Source: Streptomyces sp. S.PNR 29
GTDB lineage: Bacteria > Actinomycetota > Actinomycetes > Streptomycetales > Streptomycetaceae
Reading direction: 5' to 3'
NCBI RefSeq assembly: GCF_030386795.1
Contig: NZ_JANUQM010000003.1
Coordinates: 744,001-808,000 of the forward strand
DNA length: 64,000 nt
Numbering within the stretch: position 1 is the first letter of the stretch; each line of letters begins with the position of its first letter. Shown piece after piece: positions 36,901 through 46,582 of the stretch. The position numbers and the translations under genes are program-made. The notes beneath the pieces are model-generated. The model was not told the origin of the DNA, did no database searches, and saw only the letters and a list, made by a program, of their open reading frames with translations.

Positions 36901-39900
36901 TACGGCCCGAGGCCACGCTGCCGGCCGAGCCGGTCCCGATGAGCCCCTCGACCTCCTCGGGCAGCCCGTCACGGTCGGCGCCGTAGTCGTGGTACATCAC
37001 GCCGGCGAACACCCCGGTCCGGCTGCCGCGCAGCGCGCGCGGATCGATCCCGGCCCGCTCCAGCGCCTCCCACGACGTCTCCAGGAGCAGCCGCTGCTGC
37101 GGGTCCATGGCCAGTGCCTCGCGGGGCGAGATACCGAAGAACTCCGGGTCGAACTCGGCCGCGTCGAGCAGGAACCCGCCCTCGCGCACATACGACGTGC
37201 CCGGCCTGGTCCCTTCCGGGTCGTACAGCTCCTCCACGTCCCAGCCGCGGTCGTCGGGCATGCCGGCGATGACGTCCCGGCCGGCCGCCACCAGGTCCCA
37301 CAGCTCCTCCGGCGTGGCCACCCCGCCGGGATAGCGGCAGGCCATGCCCACGATGGCGATCGGCTCCCCGGACTCCACGGCGGCCGGCCGCGGCACGTCC
37401 ACCGCCGGCCCGTGGCCGAGCAGCTCGTCCAGCAGGAAGTCCACCACCGCCGACGGCGTCGGACGGTCGAAGACCAGGGTCGCGGGCAGCCTCAGCCCGG
37501 TCGCGGCACCCACCGCGTTGCGCAGTTCGATGGCGGCCAGGGAGTCGAAGCCCAGCTCCCGGAAGGTCCGCTTCGCGTCCAGCGCGTCGGGCGTGGCATG
37601 GCCCAGCGCGGTCGCCGCGCTGGAGCGGACCAGGTCCAGCAGGACGCGCGCGCGTTCCGGCTCCGGCAGCTCCCGCAGCCGGGCCGCGAACGCCGAGCCC
37701 GCACCGGCCGGTTCGACCGCGCCGGCCGCCCGCCGCACCGGGATCCGCACCAGGCCCCGGAACAGCGCGGGCAGCGTGCCCGCGGCCGCCTGGGAGCGCA
37801 GCGCGCCGAGGTCCAGCGGCAACGGCGCCACGACCGGCGCGTCCAGCGCGACCGCCGCGTCGAACAGGGCCAGGCCCTGCTCCTCGGAGATCGCCGGCAT
37901 GCCCGCCTCGGCCAGGCGGCGCAGGGTCTGCTCGTCGTCGAGGTGGCCGGTCATGCCGCTGGGCCCCGCCCAGAAGCCCCAGGCGAGAGAGATGGCGGGG
38001 TGGCCCTCGGCACGCCGGTGCTGGGCGAGGGCGTCCAGGTAGGCGTTGGCGGCGGCGTAGTTGGCCTGTCCCGCGGCGCCCAGTTGTCCGGCGGCGGAGG
38101 AGTAGAGCACGAAGGCGGTGACCGGGTGGTGCCGGGTGAGGGTGTGCAGATGGTGGGCGGTGTCGGCCTTGGCGCTCAGGACCGTGTGGAGCTGGCTGTC
38201 CGTGAGGTTGGTGGTGGTGGCGTCGTCGAGGATGCCCGCGGTGTGGACGACGGTGGTCAGGGGGTGGTCGGCGGGGATGGAGTCGATGAGCCCGGCCAGT
38301 TGCCCGGCGTCGGTGGTGTCGCAGGCGGCGACGGTGACGTCGGCGCCGGCTTCGGTGAGCTCGTCGCGCAGCTCCCGGGCGCCGGGCGCGTCGAGGCCGC
38401 GCCTGCTGGTCAGGACGAGGCGGGTGACGTGGTGGTGATGGACGAGGTGGCGGGCGAGGAGGGCACCGAGGGTGCCGGTGCCGCCGGTGATCAGGGCGGT
38501 GCCGTCCGGATCGATCCCCCGCTGCGGCCGCGTGCCCGTGGCCCGGGTCAGCCGCGGCGCGAGGACCCGGCCCGCCCGCAGGGCCACTCGTGGCTCCTCC
38601 GCTCCGACCGCGGCACGCAGCGCGGCCAGGGACTCGGCGGCGCCGTCGAGGTCCACGACGGCGATCCGGCCCGGGTTCTCGGTGACGGCCGAGCCGAGCA
38701 GACCCCACACGGCCGCCTGCGCCGGATCGGGGGCCGCGCCCTCTTCGGTGGCCACCGCGTTCGACGTCACCATCACCAGCCGGGCCGTCCGGAACCGCTC
38801 GTCGGCCAGCCACGACCGCAGCAGCCGAAGGGCCCGCGCGGCGGCGTCGTGCGCGGCCCGGGCGTCAGCGGAGCCGTCGGACACCCCGGCCGGGACGACG
38901 ACGCACTCCGGCACGCCACCGCCCGCGTCCACCGCGGCGCCCAGCCCGGCGAGATCGTCGTACCGCTCCGCACCGGCGAGGTCCGCCAGCGGCCCCGCGC
39001 CCAGCACGGCCCAGCGGCCCTCCGGTGCCACCTGGCCGACCGGCACCCAGGAGGGCACGAGCAGCGCGTCGCGGGCGGTGTCCGGCGCCGTCGGCCGGGC
39101 GGCGGGCCGCACCACCAGTGAGTCCACCGTGGCCACCGGCCGGCCGGCGGTGTCGGCGAACAGCAGCGCCAGCGTGTCCGGGCCGGTCGGGGTCAGCCGT
39201 ACCCGCACCCGATCGGCACCCGCCGCGTGCAGGGACACCCCGCGCCACGCGAACGGCAGCCTGCCCTGCTGCTCCCGGCCGAACTCGCCCGGCACGAAGG
39301 CGGACGCGTGCAGCGCGGCGTCGGCCAGAGCCGGATGCAGCCCGAACTCCCCGGCGTCACCGGCGGACGCCTCGGGCAGCCGCACCTCGGCGTACACCTC
39401 CTCGCCGAGCCGCCACACCGCGCGCAGCCCCTGGAACACCGGGCCGTAGTGGAAGCCGGCCGCCGCGAAGTCCGCGTAGAGACCGGCGATGTCCACCTCC
39501 TCGGCACCCGCGGGCGGCCACGCCGACAGATCCTCGTCCGGCAGGCCGCGGGCCTCGGTGAGGACGCCGTCGGCGTGCCGCGTCCACACGTCCTCGGCGG
39601 ACTGCTCGGGCTGCGCGTACAGGCCGAACTCGCGCTCGCCCGCCGCGTTCTCGGCACCCACCGTGAGCTGGACACGCAGTCCGCCCTCGGCCGGCAGGAC
39701 GAGCGGCACCTCCAGCGTGAGGTCCGCCACCCGGTCCAGCCCGAGGTGCCCGCCCGCCCACAGCGCCAGCTCCGCCACGGCCGTGCCGGGCAGCAGCACC
39801 GTGCCGTCGATCGCGTGGTCCGCAAGCCACGGATGACTGTCGGCGGACAGCCGCCCCGTGAACAGCCGGCCGCCCTCGGCGGCGGGGACCACCGTGGCGC

Positions 39901-42739
39901 CCAGCAAGGGGTGCTCGGCGGGGACCAGACCCGCCGCGGCCACATCACCCGTCCCGGGCACGCCCCGCAGCCAGTACCGCGTGCCCTGGAAGGCGTACGT
40001 CGGCAGCGGCACCCGCGTCGGACGGGAGCCGAAGAACGCCGCCCAGTCGATGTCCACCCCGGCCGTGTGCGCGTGCGCCAGCAGGGCCGTCAGCGTGCGG
40101 ACCTCCGAGCGCTGCCGGCGCAGCGCGGGCACGGCGACGGCGTCCGCAGCGCCGGCGTCCGCCGTCAGCGTCTCCTCCACCATGGAGGTCAGCGCGGCGT
40201 CGGCGCCCAGTTCGAGGAAGACGCTCACGCCCTCGGCGGCGAGGGTGCGCACCACCTCGTGGAAGCGGACCGGCTCCCGCACCTGCCGCGCCCAGTACGC
40301 CGGGTCCGCCCAGTCGGCCGGTTCGAGGACGGTGCCCGTCACGCTGGAGACCACCGGGATGACCGGCTCGCCGAACGACAGCCGCCCGGCGACCTGCCGC
40401 AGCTCCTCGACCACCGGATCCATCAGCGGGGAGTGGAAGGCGTGGCTCACCGGCAGCCGCCGGGTCCTGCGCCCCAGCTCGGTGAAGTGCGCCGCGATCG
40501 ACGAGACCACATCCTCGTCGCCCGACACCACCACCGATCCCGGCCCGTTGACCGCCGCGATGCCGGCCACCGGCTCGTGGCCGGCCAGCAGCGGCAGCAC
40601 CTCCTCCCGGGTCGCCGCCACCGACACCATCGCGCCGCCCTCGGGCAGCTCCTGCATCAGCCGGCCCCGGGCGGTGACCAGTTCACAGGCGTCGGACAGG
40701 GACAGCAGCCCCGACACATGGGCGGCGGTCAGCTCACCCACCGAATGCCCGGACAGCAGCCGCGGCCGCACGCCCCACTCCTGAAGCAGCCGGAACAGCG
40801 CCACCCCGAGCGCGAACGTCGCCGACTGCGTGTACAGCGTCCGGTCCAGCAGCCGCGCCCCGTCGCTGTCCGGGGCGGAGAACAGCAGCGGACGCAGCGG
40901 CCGGTCCAGCCGCGTGTCCAGCTCGTCGCACACCTCGTCCAGAGCCCGCGCGAACGCCGGGAACGTCTCGTACAACTCCTGGCCCATGCCCGGCCGCTGG
41001 GCGCCCTGCCCGGTGAACAGCAGGGCGCTGCGCACCTCGTCGGCGACCCCGCTCACCAGCCCGGCCGGGCTGCCGCCCGCCGCCAGCTCGGCCAGGGCGG
41101 CCAGCAGGCCGGCGCGGTCCTCGACCGGCAGCACCGCGCGGTGCTCGAACGCGGTGCGGGTGGTCGCCAGCGCGCACGCCACGTCGGCCGGCGCCAGCTC
41201 GGGCCGGTCCAGCAGATGCGCGTGCAGCCGGGCGGCCTGCGCCGGCAGCGCCCCGGCGGTGGCCGCGGACAGCAGCACCGGCACCACCGGCAGCGCGACG
41301 GGTGCGGCGGCGCCCGTGTCCTCGTCCGGCGCCTGCCGCGGGGCGAGGTCGGCCGGTTCCGGTTCCTCCAGGATGACGTGCGCGTTGGTGCCGCTGATCC
41401 CGAACGAGGACACCCCGGCCCGCCGGGGCCGGTCGGTGCGCGGCCAGGCGCGGTTCTCGGTCAGCAGCTCCACCGCGCCCGCCGACCAGTCCACCTCGGG
41501 GGTGGGACGGTCGACGTGCAGCGTCCGGGGCAGCTGTTCGTGCCGCATCGCCAGGATCATCTTGATGACCCCGGCGGCGCCGGCGGCGGCCTGGGTGTGG
41601 CCGATGTTCGACTTGATCGAGCCGAGCCGCAGCGGGCGGTCGGCGGGGCGGTCCTGGCCGTAGGTGGCCAGCAGCGCCTGCGCCTCGATCGGGTCGCCGA
41701 GGGTCGTGCCCGTACCGTGCGCCTCGACCACGTCGACGTCCGCGGAGCCGAGCCGGGCGGAGGCCAGGGCCTGCCGGATCACCCGCTGCTGCGAAGGGCC
41801 GTTGGGGGAGGTGAGACCGTTGGACGCGCCGTCCTGGTTCACCGCGCTGCCCCGCACCACGGCCAGGACCTGATGGCCCTTGCGCCGGGCGTCCGAGAGC
41901 CGTTCCACGACGAGCAGCGCGGAGCCCTCGCCCCAGCCGACACCGTCGGCGGCGGCCGCGAACGACTTGCACCTGCCGTCGCGCGCGAGGCCGCGCTGCC
42001 GGGAGTTCTCCACGAAAGTGGCGGGGGTGGACATGACCGTCGCGCCGCCCGCCAGCGCCAGATCGCACTCCTCGTCCCGCAGCGCCTGCACCGCGAGGTG
42101 CAGGGCGACCAGCGAGGACGAGCAGGCTGTGTCGATGGTGACGGCCGGACCCTCCAGGCCGAGGAAGTACGAGATCCGCCCCGAGGCCACGCTGGCGGCC
42201 GTGCCCGTGCTCAGATAGCCCTCGACCTCGTCGGGCAGCGTGCCCGGACCGGTGGCGTAGTCGTGGTACATCAGGCCGGTGAACACACCGGTGCGCGAGC
42301 CGGCCAGGGACCGCGGGTCCAGCCCGGAGTTCTCCAGCGCCTCCCACGCCGTCTGCAGCAGCAACCGCTGCTGCGGGTCCATCGCGAGGGCCTCGCGCGG
42401 AGAGACACCGAAGAACTCGGCGTCGAACTCGGTGGCTTCGGCGACGAACCCGCCCTCCATGGCATAGGAGGTGCCGGAGTGGTCGGGATCCGGGTCGTAG
42501 AGCGTGCCGAGGTCCCAGCCGCGGTCCGTCGGCATACCGGTGATGGCGTCCTCGCCGCGCAGCACGAGATCCCACAGCTCGTCGGGGGAGCCGACCCCGC
42601 CGGGCAGCCGGCAGGCCATTCCTACGATGGCGATGGGCTCGGCGCCGTCTGCCTCAAGTTTCCTGATCCGCCGATGAGCCTGCCGCAGATCGGCTGCCAT
42701 CTTCTTGAGGTAATCAACCAGCTGCGCTTCGTTCGTCAC
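30965..42739 (-). CDS. olmA4: Oligomycin-type PKS OlmA4, two modules, the second fully reducing
   Basis: A 3924-residue synthase starting at GTG 42739, with a poor ribosome-binding site. By residue: docking coil 1-32; KS 33-460, malonyl AT about 573-870 (HAFHS at 766), DH from 943 ([10 protein letters not shown]), KR from 1413 (LDD, so B type), ACP near 1726; KS from 1797, methylmalonyl AT from 2326 (GHSQGE, YASHT), DH from 2693 ([10 protein letters not shown]), ER about 3170-3480 (NADPH loop [12 protein letters not shown]), KR from 3490 (LDD), ACP near 3800, C-terminal docking. Module one gives an alkene (C16=C17). Module two gives a saturated methyl-branched unit (C14 methyl, C15 methylene). 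The two KRs are near-duplicates and both contain LVHHHHV. The N-terminal docking segment shows that an upstream synthase feeds it, so the loading module is elsewhere. Confidence 0.9.
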   Translation of the reverse strand: MTNEAQLVDYLKKMAADLRQAHRRIRKLEADGAEPIAIVGMACRLPGGVGSPDELWDLVLRGEDAITGMPTDRGWDLGTLYDPDPDHSGTSYAMEGGFVAEATEFDAEFFGVSPREALAMDPQQRLLLQTAWEALENSGLDPRSLAGSRTGVFTGLMYHDYATGPGTLPDEVEGYLSTGTAASVASGRISYFLGLEGPAVTIDTACSSSLVALHLAVQALRDEECDLALAGGATVMSTPATFVENSRQRGLARDGRCKSFAAAADGVGWGEGSALLVVERLSDARRKGHQVLAVVRGSAVNQDGASNGLTSPNGPSQQRVIRQALASARLGSADVDVVEAHGTGTTLGDPIEAQALLATYGQDRPADRPLRLGSIKSNIGHTQAAAGAAGVIKMILAMRHEQLPRTLHVDRPTPEVDWSAGAVELLTENRAWPRTDRPRRAGVSSFGISGTNAHVILEEPEPADLAPRQAPDEDTGAAAPVALPVVPVLLSAATAGALPAQAARLHAHLLDRPELAPADVACALATTRTAFEHRAVLPVEDRAGLLAALAELAAGGSPAGLVSGVADEVRSALLFTGQGAQRPGMGQELYETFPAFARALDEVCDELDTRLDRPLRPLLFSAPDSDGARLLDRTLYTQSATFALGVALFRLLQEWGVRPRLLSGHSVGELTAAHVSGLLSLSDACELVTARGRLMQELPEGGAMVSVAATREEVLPLLAGHEPVAGIAAVNGPGSVVVSGDEDVVSSIAAHFTELGRRTRRLPVSHAFHSPLMDPVVEELRQVAGRLSFGEPVIPVVSSVTGTVLEPADWADPAYWARQVREPVRFHEVVRTLAAEGVSVFLELGADAALTSMVEETLTADAGAADAVAVPALRRQRSEVRTLTALLAHAHTAGVDIDWAAFFGSRPTRVPLPTYAFQGTRYWLRGVPGTGDVAAAGLVPAEHPLLGATVVPAAEGGRLFTGRLSADSHPWLADHAIDGTVLLPGTAVAELALWAGGHLGLDRVADLTLEVPLVLPAEGGLRVQLTVGAENAAGEREFGLYAQPEQSAEDVWTRHADGVLTEARGLPDEDLSAWPPAGAEEVDIAGLYADFAAAGFHYGPVFQGLRAVWRLGEEVYAEVRLPEASAGDAGEFGLHPALADAALHASAFVPGEFGREQQGRLPFAWRGVSLHAAGADRVRVRLTPTGPDTLALLFADTAGRPVATVDSLVVRPAARPTAPDTARDALLVPSWVPVGQVAPEGRWAVLGAGPLADLAGAERYDDLAGLGAAVDAGGGVPECVVVPAGVSDGSADARAAHDAAARALRLLRSWLADERFRTARLVMVTSNAVATEEGAAPDPAQAAVWGLLGSAVTENPGRIAVVDLDGAAESLAALRAAVGAEEPRVALRAGRVLAPRLTRATGTRPQRGIDPDGTALITGGTGTLGALLARHLVHHHHVTRLVLTSRRGLDAPGARELRDELTEAGADVTVAACDTTDAGQLAGLIDSIPADHPLTTVVHTAGILDDATTTNLTDSQLHTVLSAKADTAHHLHTLTRHHPVTAFVLYSSAAGQLGAAGQANYAAANAYLDALAQHRRAEGHPAISLAWGFWAGPSGMTGHLDDEQTLRRLAEAGMPAISEEQGLALFDAAVALDAPVVAPLPLDLGALRSQAAAGTLPALFRGLVRIPVRRAAGAVEPAGAGSAFAARLRELPEPERARVLLDLVRSSAATALGHATPDALDAKRTFRELGFDSLAAIELRNAVGAATGLRLPATLVFDRPTPSAVVDFLLDELLGHGPAVDVPRPAAVESGEPIAIVGMACRYPGGVATPEELWDLVAAGRDVIAGMPDDRGWDVEELYDPEGTRPGTSYVREGGFLLDAAEFDPEFFGISPREALAMDPQQRLLLETSWEALERAGIDPRALRGSRTGVFAGVMYHDYGADRDGLPEEVEGLIGTGSAGSVASGRIAFTLGLEGPAVTLDTACSSSLVALHLAVQALRSGECDLALAGGVTVMSTPGVFVELSRQGGLSPDGRCRSFAAGADGTGWGEGAGLLLVERLSDARRNGHPVLAVVRGSAVNQDGASNGLTAPNGPAQQRVIEQALSAARLGFADVDAVEAHGTGTTLGDPIEAQALLATYGRARTAEQPLWLGSVKSNMGHTQAAAGAAGIIKMVMAMRHGVLPRTLHVDQPTPEVDWSPGTVELLAEQQPWPDTGRPRRAGVSSFGISGTNAHVILEQPPAEEPAEPSGPVPGGVLPWVVSAHSRSALYAQAERLVAHVTERPGLAPADVAVALSGRARLSHRAVVLGGDREELLAGAAGLARLAEEPDGALPPGVVTGSVLGESRVVFVFPGQGAQWAGMAAELLDSEPVFRDRMLECERALSPYVDWSLLAVLRQEPGTPPWDRVDVVQPALWAVMVSLAALWRAYGVEPEAVIGHSQGEIAAACVCGALGLDDGARVVALRAKAIGSTLAGRGGMVSLALPAAAARELIAGWPGRISVASVNGPSSTVVAGEPDALDELLARCDGDGVRARRIPVDYASHTAQVEAIEADLAAALEGIRPRSTTVPFFSTLTGALLDTAELDAGYWYRNLRHTVEFEAATRAALDQGCTVFAEISPHPVLVPSVQDTIDAAGRTAVAVGSLRRDDGGARRWRTSVAELDVLGVEVDWSPVLTAPGSRPPVDLPTYAFQRRRFWLESRRGTGDLTATGLQAADHPLLGAAVALAGGEGVLLTGRLSGRSHPWLLDHAVSGTALLPGTAFVDLAIRAGDQLGLPHLEELTLHAPLLLADGAKDEVTVQVRATPDGDSGRCTVTVHSRTGEGGWVLHASGALSRETAGEPSPDTAWPPAGAEPVAAEGVYEQLAEGGYHYGPAFRGLHAVWRRGEELFAEIRLPESEREEAARYGVHPALLDAALHAMAFAADAETGVRLPFSWTGVHLYATGATTARVRLTPSGEQLSVLLTDEAGEPVVSVRSLVTRPADLGRPANAALEEALLHLDWAVVPAEAEDGEPDGSYAIVGDDPFGLAGADAGAVVVSGLDELAARGPVPDTVVRCLAPAAADDPAAAAHAAAQETLRWLRAWLADDRFADSTLVLVTSGAVAAGDDEDVTDLGNSASWGLVTSAQTENPGRLALVDLDGHDESREAFGAALRCAEPRVAVRGGTVRAPRLARAGSHPALLPPPGPVPWRLESTGRGTIENVALVPCPEVLDPLGPGQVRIAVHAVGLNFRDVIVALGMVEGQNGIGGDVAGTVLEVGADVTNVAVGDRVLGLCSDSFGPVAVCDHRFLTPMPDDWSFEQGATVPITHLTAYYGLVDLGGVQPGESVLVHAAAGGVGVAAVQLARHLGAEVYGTASPGKWGTLREYGLDDKHIANSRTLEFEQAFLESSGGRGMDVVLDCLAGEFVEAGLRLLPRGGRFLEMGKTDKRDPEQVAADHPGVRYQAYDLLEAGPDRIQEMLVEVMALYREGALRRPPVTVYDLRRAREAMRDLSQAKLVGKAVLTVPRGIDPDGTALITGGTGTLGALLARHLVHHHHVSRLVLTSRRGPDAPGARELRDELSAAGADVTVAACDTGDPTELESLLATIPSEHPLTTVIHTAGTLDDATTANLTDAQLHTVLRPKVDAATLLHRLTLDHPVTTFVLYSSAAGQLGTAGQANYAAANTYLDALAHHRRAHGLPATSLAWGFWAQRSGMTGHLDDDDVQRMERAGMRPLDDEEGLALFDLAVGADVPLQVVTRLTAAALRGGADSVPHLFRGLAQGTARRVVRSGGDGSELRTRLAGLPPAEQRRRLLDLVRSNAATVLGHGSAEAVTAEQSFKDLGFDSLTAVEFRNRLGAATGLRLPATLVFEHPTPAALAGELLTELAPAGLSGVEAALMEVDALETALAEIAAADGDHERVLRRLRGLVSKWSAPESEPAAGNGLDDLDTATTDDLFDAIDQGFGL

Positions 42740-42771
42740 CTGAACCCGCCCGAGAGATTGGCATACCGCGC

Positions 42772-42787
42772 CCTTCGGCGCCGAAGG
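42772..42787. promoter_or_regulatory. 16-bp perfect palindrome in the olmA4 leader
   Basis: CCTTCGGCGCCGAAGG is a perfect palindrome, 33 bases upstream of the olmA4 GTG. It lies between the minus-oriented TAGGGG-like box and the gene, so it falls in the expected leader or start-site region. It could be a repressor site or a leader hairpin. I have no family match for it. Confidence 0.45.
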
Positions 42788-42800
42788 TAGGCGCTGATCG

Positions 42801-42819
42801 CCCCTAGCCGCGTCCCCGT
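42801..42819 (-). promoter_or_regulatory. Degenerate TAGGGG-N7 box facing olmA4
   Basis: Read on the minus strand this is ACGGGG, seven bases, TAGGGG, 62 bases upstream of the olmA4 start. It shares the 13-base period and orientation of the better copies at 25235-25253 and 42860-42878. The outer half is imperfect, so alone it would not be convincing; its position makes it plausible. Confidence 0.45.
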
Positions 42820-42859
42820 AGCCACCCCAGAAGCCCGGCCACGGGGAATGGGGAGACGA

Positions 42860-42878
42860 TAGGGGTTGGCGTTAGGGG
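42860..42878 (+). promoter_or_regulatory. TAGGGG-N7-TAGGGG box upstream of olmO
   Basis: TAGGGG at 42860-42865 and at 42873-42878, separated by seven bases and each followed by T, ends 66 bases before the olmO ATG. It faces the olmO-ccr genes, while the copy at 42801 faces olmA4. The 204-base divergent gap thus seems to hold two back-to-back activator sites. A short inverted repeat TGCAT-AGC-ATGCA (42887-42899) lies just downstream. Confidence 0.6.
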
Positions 42879-42943
42879 TCGCGCCGTGCATAGCATGCAG
42901 AGAATTCCCGTGTGTGCCATCCAGAATCGGAGTGAGTCCCGCA

Positions 42944-43447
42944 ATGAGTGTTTCCGAGCAGGAATCCGCACCTTCCGCGGAGCAGGAATTCGTCAAGCCG
43001 CCGGCGCCGGAAAAGATGCGCGACCTTGATTTCCTGCTCGGTGACTTCCGCGCGGAGTGGACGAACTTCACCGCCGACCCGCCCACCAAGGGAACCGCCT
43101 CCTGGAACACGGCGTCGACCTTCTCCGGGCATGCCTACGAAATGACGCAGCGGGTGGCCGAGCACGACCTCACGGGCCGTTTCATCGTCCAGTGGGTCGA
43201 GTCGGAGTCGGCATTCTCCGGCTACTACTACGACGACTGGGGCAACCGTACCCTCCTCACCTCCGAGGGCTGGCAGGACGGCTATCTCGCTTTCACCGGC
43301 GAATGCGTCGGCTTCGGGAAGTCCTTCCTGCTCAAAGAACGGTATGAAATCGTCGACGAGAAGCACTACGTCAAGCGCGGTTTCATCAAGTTCGAGGAGA
43401 ACGGCGACTGGATTCCCGCCGACGAAGTGCACTGCTACCGCGACTAG
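42944..43447 (+). CDS. olmO: Calycin-like beta-barrel protein, probable spiroacetal cyclase OlmO
   Basis: A 167-residue soluble protein with no signal peptide. After a polar N-terminal 25 residues comes MRDLDFLLGDF, an opening resembling calycin or DUF1579-like barrels, followed by alternating short strands rich in aromatic residues (FSGYYYDDWGN, DGYLAFTGE). I chose ATG 42944, with GGAG about 11 bases upstream; an in-frame GTG at 42932 is possible. It starts the rightward olmO-ccr unit behind a TAGGGG box. I recall that OlmO, a small ten-stranded barrel encoded in the oligomycin cluster and long left unannotated, closes the spiroacetal to give oligomycin C. Size, predicted fold and place fit, so I assign that role. 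I cannot tell from sequence which polar residues line the cavity. Otherwise it would be an uncharacterised calycin-like protein. Confidence 0.7.
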   Translation: MSVSEQESAPSAEQEFVKPPAPEKMRDLDFLLGDFRAEWTNFTADPPTKGTASWNTASTFSGHAYEMTQRVAEHDLTGRFIVQWVESESAFSGYYYDDWGNRTLLTSEGWQDGYLAFTGECVGFGKSFLLKERYEIVDEKHYVKRGFIKFEENGDWIPADEVHCYRD

Positions 43448-43507
43448 GCCCGACAATGCGGCGCACGGACCTGTACCGGGCCGTGCGAATCCCGGGAAAG
43501 GCGAACC

Positions 43508-44851
43508 ATGACCTCTCTGTCGGAAGCGGTCCGGGCGGGCGCGCCCCCGCAGGAGCTTGAGCGCCTGGCGCTGCCCGCGGAATACACCGCGGCGTATCTG
43601 CGCGCCGAGGACGCGGAGATGTTCCAGGGCGTGGCGGACAAGGACGTCCGCAAGTCACTGCGGGTCGGGCCGGTGCCGATGCCCGAACTGGCGCCGGACG
43701 AGGTGCTGGTGGCCGTCATGGCCAGCGCCGTCAACTACAACACCGTGTGGTCGGCGATCTTCGAGCCGCTGCCCACCTTCCGCTTCCTGCAGCAGTTCGC
43801 CGCGCAGGGAGGCTGGGCGGCGCGGCACGACCTGCCGTACCACGTGCTGGGGTCGGACGGCGCCGGCGTGGTGGTGCGCACCGGGTCCGGCGTGCGGCAC
43901 TGGAAGACCGGCGACCATGTGGTGGTCAGCTGCGTCCAGGTCGACGACCAGGAGGCGGCCACGCAGGCCGACGGGATGCTCGGCGCCGAGCAGCGCATCT
44001 GGGGTTTCGAGACCAACTTCGGCGGCCTCGCCCACTACGCGGTGGTGCGGGCCAGCCAGCTGATCCCCAAGCCCGGCCACCTCACCTGGGAGGAGGCGGC
44101 CTGCAGTCCGCTGTGCGCGGGCACCGCGTACCGGATGCTGGTCAGCGACCGGGGCGCGCGGCTCAAGCAGGGCGACGTCGTGCTGATCTGGGGTGCGGCC
44201 GGCGGCCTCGGCGCCTACGCGGTGCAGCTGGTCAAGAACGGCGGCGGCATTCCGGTCGGTGTCGTCAGCTCGCCCGAGAAGGCGGAGGCGGCTCGGCGGC
44301 TCGGCTGTGACGTGGTGATCGACCGTGCGGAGATCGGCGTCGACGACCGCACGGCGGACGACCCGGCGGCGGTGATCGAGGCGGGCAAGCGGCTCGGCCG
44401 CATCATCCGCCGGGAGGTGGGGGAGGACCCGCACATCGTCTTCGAACACGTGGGCCGGGCCACCTTCCCGATCTCCGTGTTCGTGGTCCGCCGCGGCGGC
44501 ACGGTGGTGACCTGCGGCTCCAGCTCGGGCTATCAGCACGGGTACGACAACCGGTACCTGTGGATGAAGCTGAAGCGCATCATCGGCAGCCACGCCGCGA
44601 ACCTCCAGGAACAGTGGGAGCTGAACCGGCTGGTGTCCCTCGGCCGGATCGTGCCGACCCTCTCCGCGGTCTACCCCCTCACGGAGATCGCCGAGGCCGC
44701 CCGCTCCGTCCAGACCAACCGTCACATCGGCAAGGTCGGCGTCCTCTGCCTGGCCGACGGCCCCGGCCAGGGCGTCACCGACCCCGCCCAACGCGCCCGC
44801 GTGGGCGAGGACCGTCTCAACCTCCTGCGCGACCTCACCCCGACCCCCTGA
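43508..44851 (+). CDS. ccr: Crotonyl-CoA carboxylase/reductase
   Basis: A 447-residue medium-chain reductase that makes ethylmalonyl-CoA from crotonyl-CoA, CO2 and NADPH. The Rossmann loop is WGAAGGLGAYAVQ (about 228-240). The four residues that hold CO2 in characterised CCRs (Asn81, Phe170, Glu171, His365 in the Kitasatospora enzyme) appear here at a constant offset of three: Asn78 in NYNTVW, Phe167-Glu168 in WGFET, and His362 in GSHAAN. This supports a true carboxylating enzyme and not a simple reductase. ATG 43508 follows GGGAAAGG, 60 bases after olmO, so the two are likely one transcript. Its product would feed the ethyl branch (C20) of oligomycin. None of the eight AT domains in this window looks ethylmalonyl-specific, so the user module must lie outside. 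Confidence 0.93.
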   Translation: MTSLSEAVRAGAPPQELERLALPAEYTAAYLRAEDAEMFQGVADKDVRKSLRVGPVPMPELAPDEVLVAVMASAVNYNTVWSAIFEPLPTFRFLQQFAAQGGWAARHDLPYHVLGSDGAGVVVRTGSGVRHWKTGDHVVVSCVQVDDQEAATQADGMLGAEQRIWGFETNFGGLAHYAVVRASQLIPKPGHLTWEEAACSPLCAGTAYRMLVSDRGARLKQGDVVLIWGAAGGLGAYAVQLVKNGGGIPVGVVSSPEKAEAARRLGCDVVIDRAEIGVDDRTADDPAAVIEAGKRLGRIIRREVGEDPHIVFEHVGRATFPISVFVVRRGGTVVTCGSSSGYQHGYDNRYLWMKLKRIIGSHAANLQEQWELNRLVSLGRIVPTLSAVYPLTEIAEAARSVQTNRHIGKVGVLCLADGPGQGVTDPAQRARVGEDRLNLLRDLTPTP

Positions 44852-45649
44852 CCCGCACCACCCGAGCGGCTGCCACCGGCGACCCCGGCCGGCCGCCCGG
44901 CCGCAGCACCGCCGCGCCGGACGGCCCTCACGGCCTGCCGACCGGGCCGTGCACCCACACGCCCCCAGCGGCCCGCGCCGGCGACCCCGGCCGGCCGCCC
45001 GGCCGCAGCACCGCCGCGCCGGCCTGCCCTCTGACGGGGCCGACCGAGCGGCGTACGAGCGACCCAGCGGTCCGCTGGGCGGCCTCTCGACGGGGGCCTG
45101 ACCCGGCGGTGCACGCGCGCCCTCAGCGGCCCGCGCCGGACGGCCCTCACGGCCTGCCGACCGTCCCGTGCAGTCACGCCTCCAGCGGTCAGCGCCGGTG
45201 ACCCCGGCCAGCCGCACGACCCCGGCGGCCCGCGCCCGGCGCCCCCGGACGGGAGCCGAGCCGAGCCGCGCACCCGCGCCCCCGGCAGCCCGCGCCGGGC
45301 CCCGACAGGGAGCCCGGCGACCGGTGCACCGCAGCCCGCGCCGACCACCCCCGGCCCCGTCGCGCCCATCCGCCGCACCACCGTACGGCTGGACTCCCGT
45401 CCCACCGGACCGCCCCGCCGCACCACCGTACGGCTGGACCCCCGTCCCACCGGACCGCCCAGCCCCGCTACGCACAGCCGGCTACTCGCCGCCAGCCCAC
45501 AGGACCGTCCCCCGGCCCCGTAGCCCCATTCCGCCCCACCACCCCCGCATACCACCACCACGGCCGAGCCAGGTCACCGGTCGCTCGGCGACGGAGCCGA
45601 GTGCTGTCACGGTCGCCGTCGGTCGGGACCGGTTCGAAGGAGATGTGAG
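44852..45649. repeat. GC-rich repeat-filled gap between ccr and the dehydrogenase gene
   Basis: This 798-base stretch holds no convincing gene. It is built of duplicated blocks: a 45-base sequence at 44876-44920 repeated exactly at 44978-45022; a 33-base sequence at 44912-44944 repeated at 45131-45163; and a near-perfect 45-base tandem at 45371-45415 and 45416-45460. Open frames here translate to Pro/Arg/Ala-rich low-complexity peptides in every frame, with no ribosome-binding sites. It looks like expanded or decayed non-coding DNA. The last bases before 45650 carry the GAAGGAG site of the next gene. Confidence 0.75.
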
Positions 45650-46582
45650 ATGAGCACAGCGACGGCTGTTTCCGTGACGCCCGACCCGGCGGCGGAGCCC
45701 GCCCTGGCGGAGGAGACCGCGGCGGCCCTGGCGATCCGGCGCGTCGGTGTGGTCGGGTGCGGGGTGATGGGCGCGGGACTGGCCGAGGTGTGCGCCCGGG
45801 CCGGACGCGACGTACTGGTCGCCGCTTCCGGACCGGAGGGGCTCGCGCGCGGGCGTGCGCGACTGGAACGCTCCCTCGCCGCCGGCGTCCGCCGCGGCAA
45901 GGCCACCGAGGCGGAGCGCGACGCCGCCCTGGCACGGGTCACTTTCACCACCGACCTCGCCGACCTGCGCGACCGCCAGCTCGTCCTGGAGGCGGCCCCC
46001 GAGCACGAGCCCACCAAGCTGCGCCTCTTCCGCACCCTCGACGAGATCGTGGAGGACCCGCAGGCGATCCTGGCCTCCAACACCTCCGCCCTGTCGATCA
46101 TGCGGCTGGCCCGCGCCACCGGCCGCCCCGGCCAGGTCCTGGGCCTGCACTTCTTCAACCCGGCCCCGGTGCTGCCCCTGGTGGAGGTGGTCGGCTCACT
46201 GCTCACCGACGACCGCACCCGCCGTATCGCCGCGGAGTTCGCCACCACGGTGCTCGGCAAGCAGGTCGTCCAGGCCGCCGACCGCTCCGGCTTCGTGGTG
46301 AACGCCCTGCTGATCCCGTACCTGCTGGCGGCCGTCAGGATGCACGAGTCGGGCTTCGCCACCGCCGAGGACATCGACAAGGCCATGACCCTGGGCTGCT
46401 CCCACCCCATGGGCCCCCTCGCGCTCGCGGACCTCATCGGCCTGGACACCGTCGCGGCCATCGGCACGGCCCTGTACGAGGAGTTCAGGGAGCCCACGTA
46501 CGCCGTGCCGCCACTGCTGTCGCGCATGGTCGACGGCGGGCTGCTGGGGCGTAAGTCCGGCCAAGGCTTCTACACGTATTGA
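45650..46582 (+). CDS. 3-hydroxybutyryl-CoA dehydrogenase, cluster-associated copy
   Basis: A 310-residue NAD(P)-dependent 3-hydroxyacyl-CoA dehydrogenase. The dinucleotide loop is GVVGCGVMGAG (about 33-43), the active-site region LHFFNPAPVLPLVE with the catalytic His, then SGFVVNALL and a C-terminal GRKSGQGFYTY. It would interconvert acetoacetyl-CoA and 3-hydroxybutyryl-CoA, supplying crotonyl-CoA to the neighbouring Ccr and so ethylmalonyl-CoA to the synthase. It begins at ATG 45650 after GAAGGAG and has an N-terminal extension of about 25 Ala/Pro-rich residues absent from the shorter paralogue at 60869. It is the last gene of the cluster before the ATP synthase operon. The enzyme family is clear; its dedication to oligomycin is inferred from position. 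Confidence 0.87.
   Translation: MSTATAVSVTPDPAAEPALAEETAAALAIRRVGVVGCGVMGAGLAEVCARAGRDVLVAASGPEGLARGRARLERSLAAGVRRGKATEAERDAALARVTFTTDLADLRDRQLVLEAAPEHEPTKLRLFRTLDEIVEDPQAILASNTSALSIMRLARATGRPGQVLGLHFFNPAPVLPLVEVVGSLLTDDRTRRIAAEFATTVLGKQVVQAADRSGFVVNALLIPYLLAAVRMHESGFATAEDIDKAMTLGCSHPMGPLALADLIGLDTVAAIGTALYEEFREPTYAVPPLLSRMVDGGLLGRKSGQGFYTY

Noticed and set aside
31895..39121. Long plus-strand open frame over olmA4
   Set aside because: It overlaps recognisable KR, ER, AT and KS domains on the minus strand and its own translation is compositionally biased.
45168..45653. Possible Pro/Arg-rich protein in the ccr-dehydrogenase gap
   Set aside because: It consists of tandem repeats readable in several frames, has no ribosome-binding site and overlaps the start of the real dehydrogenase gene.
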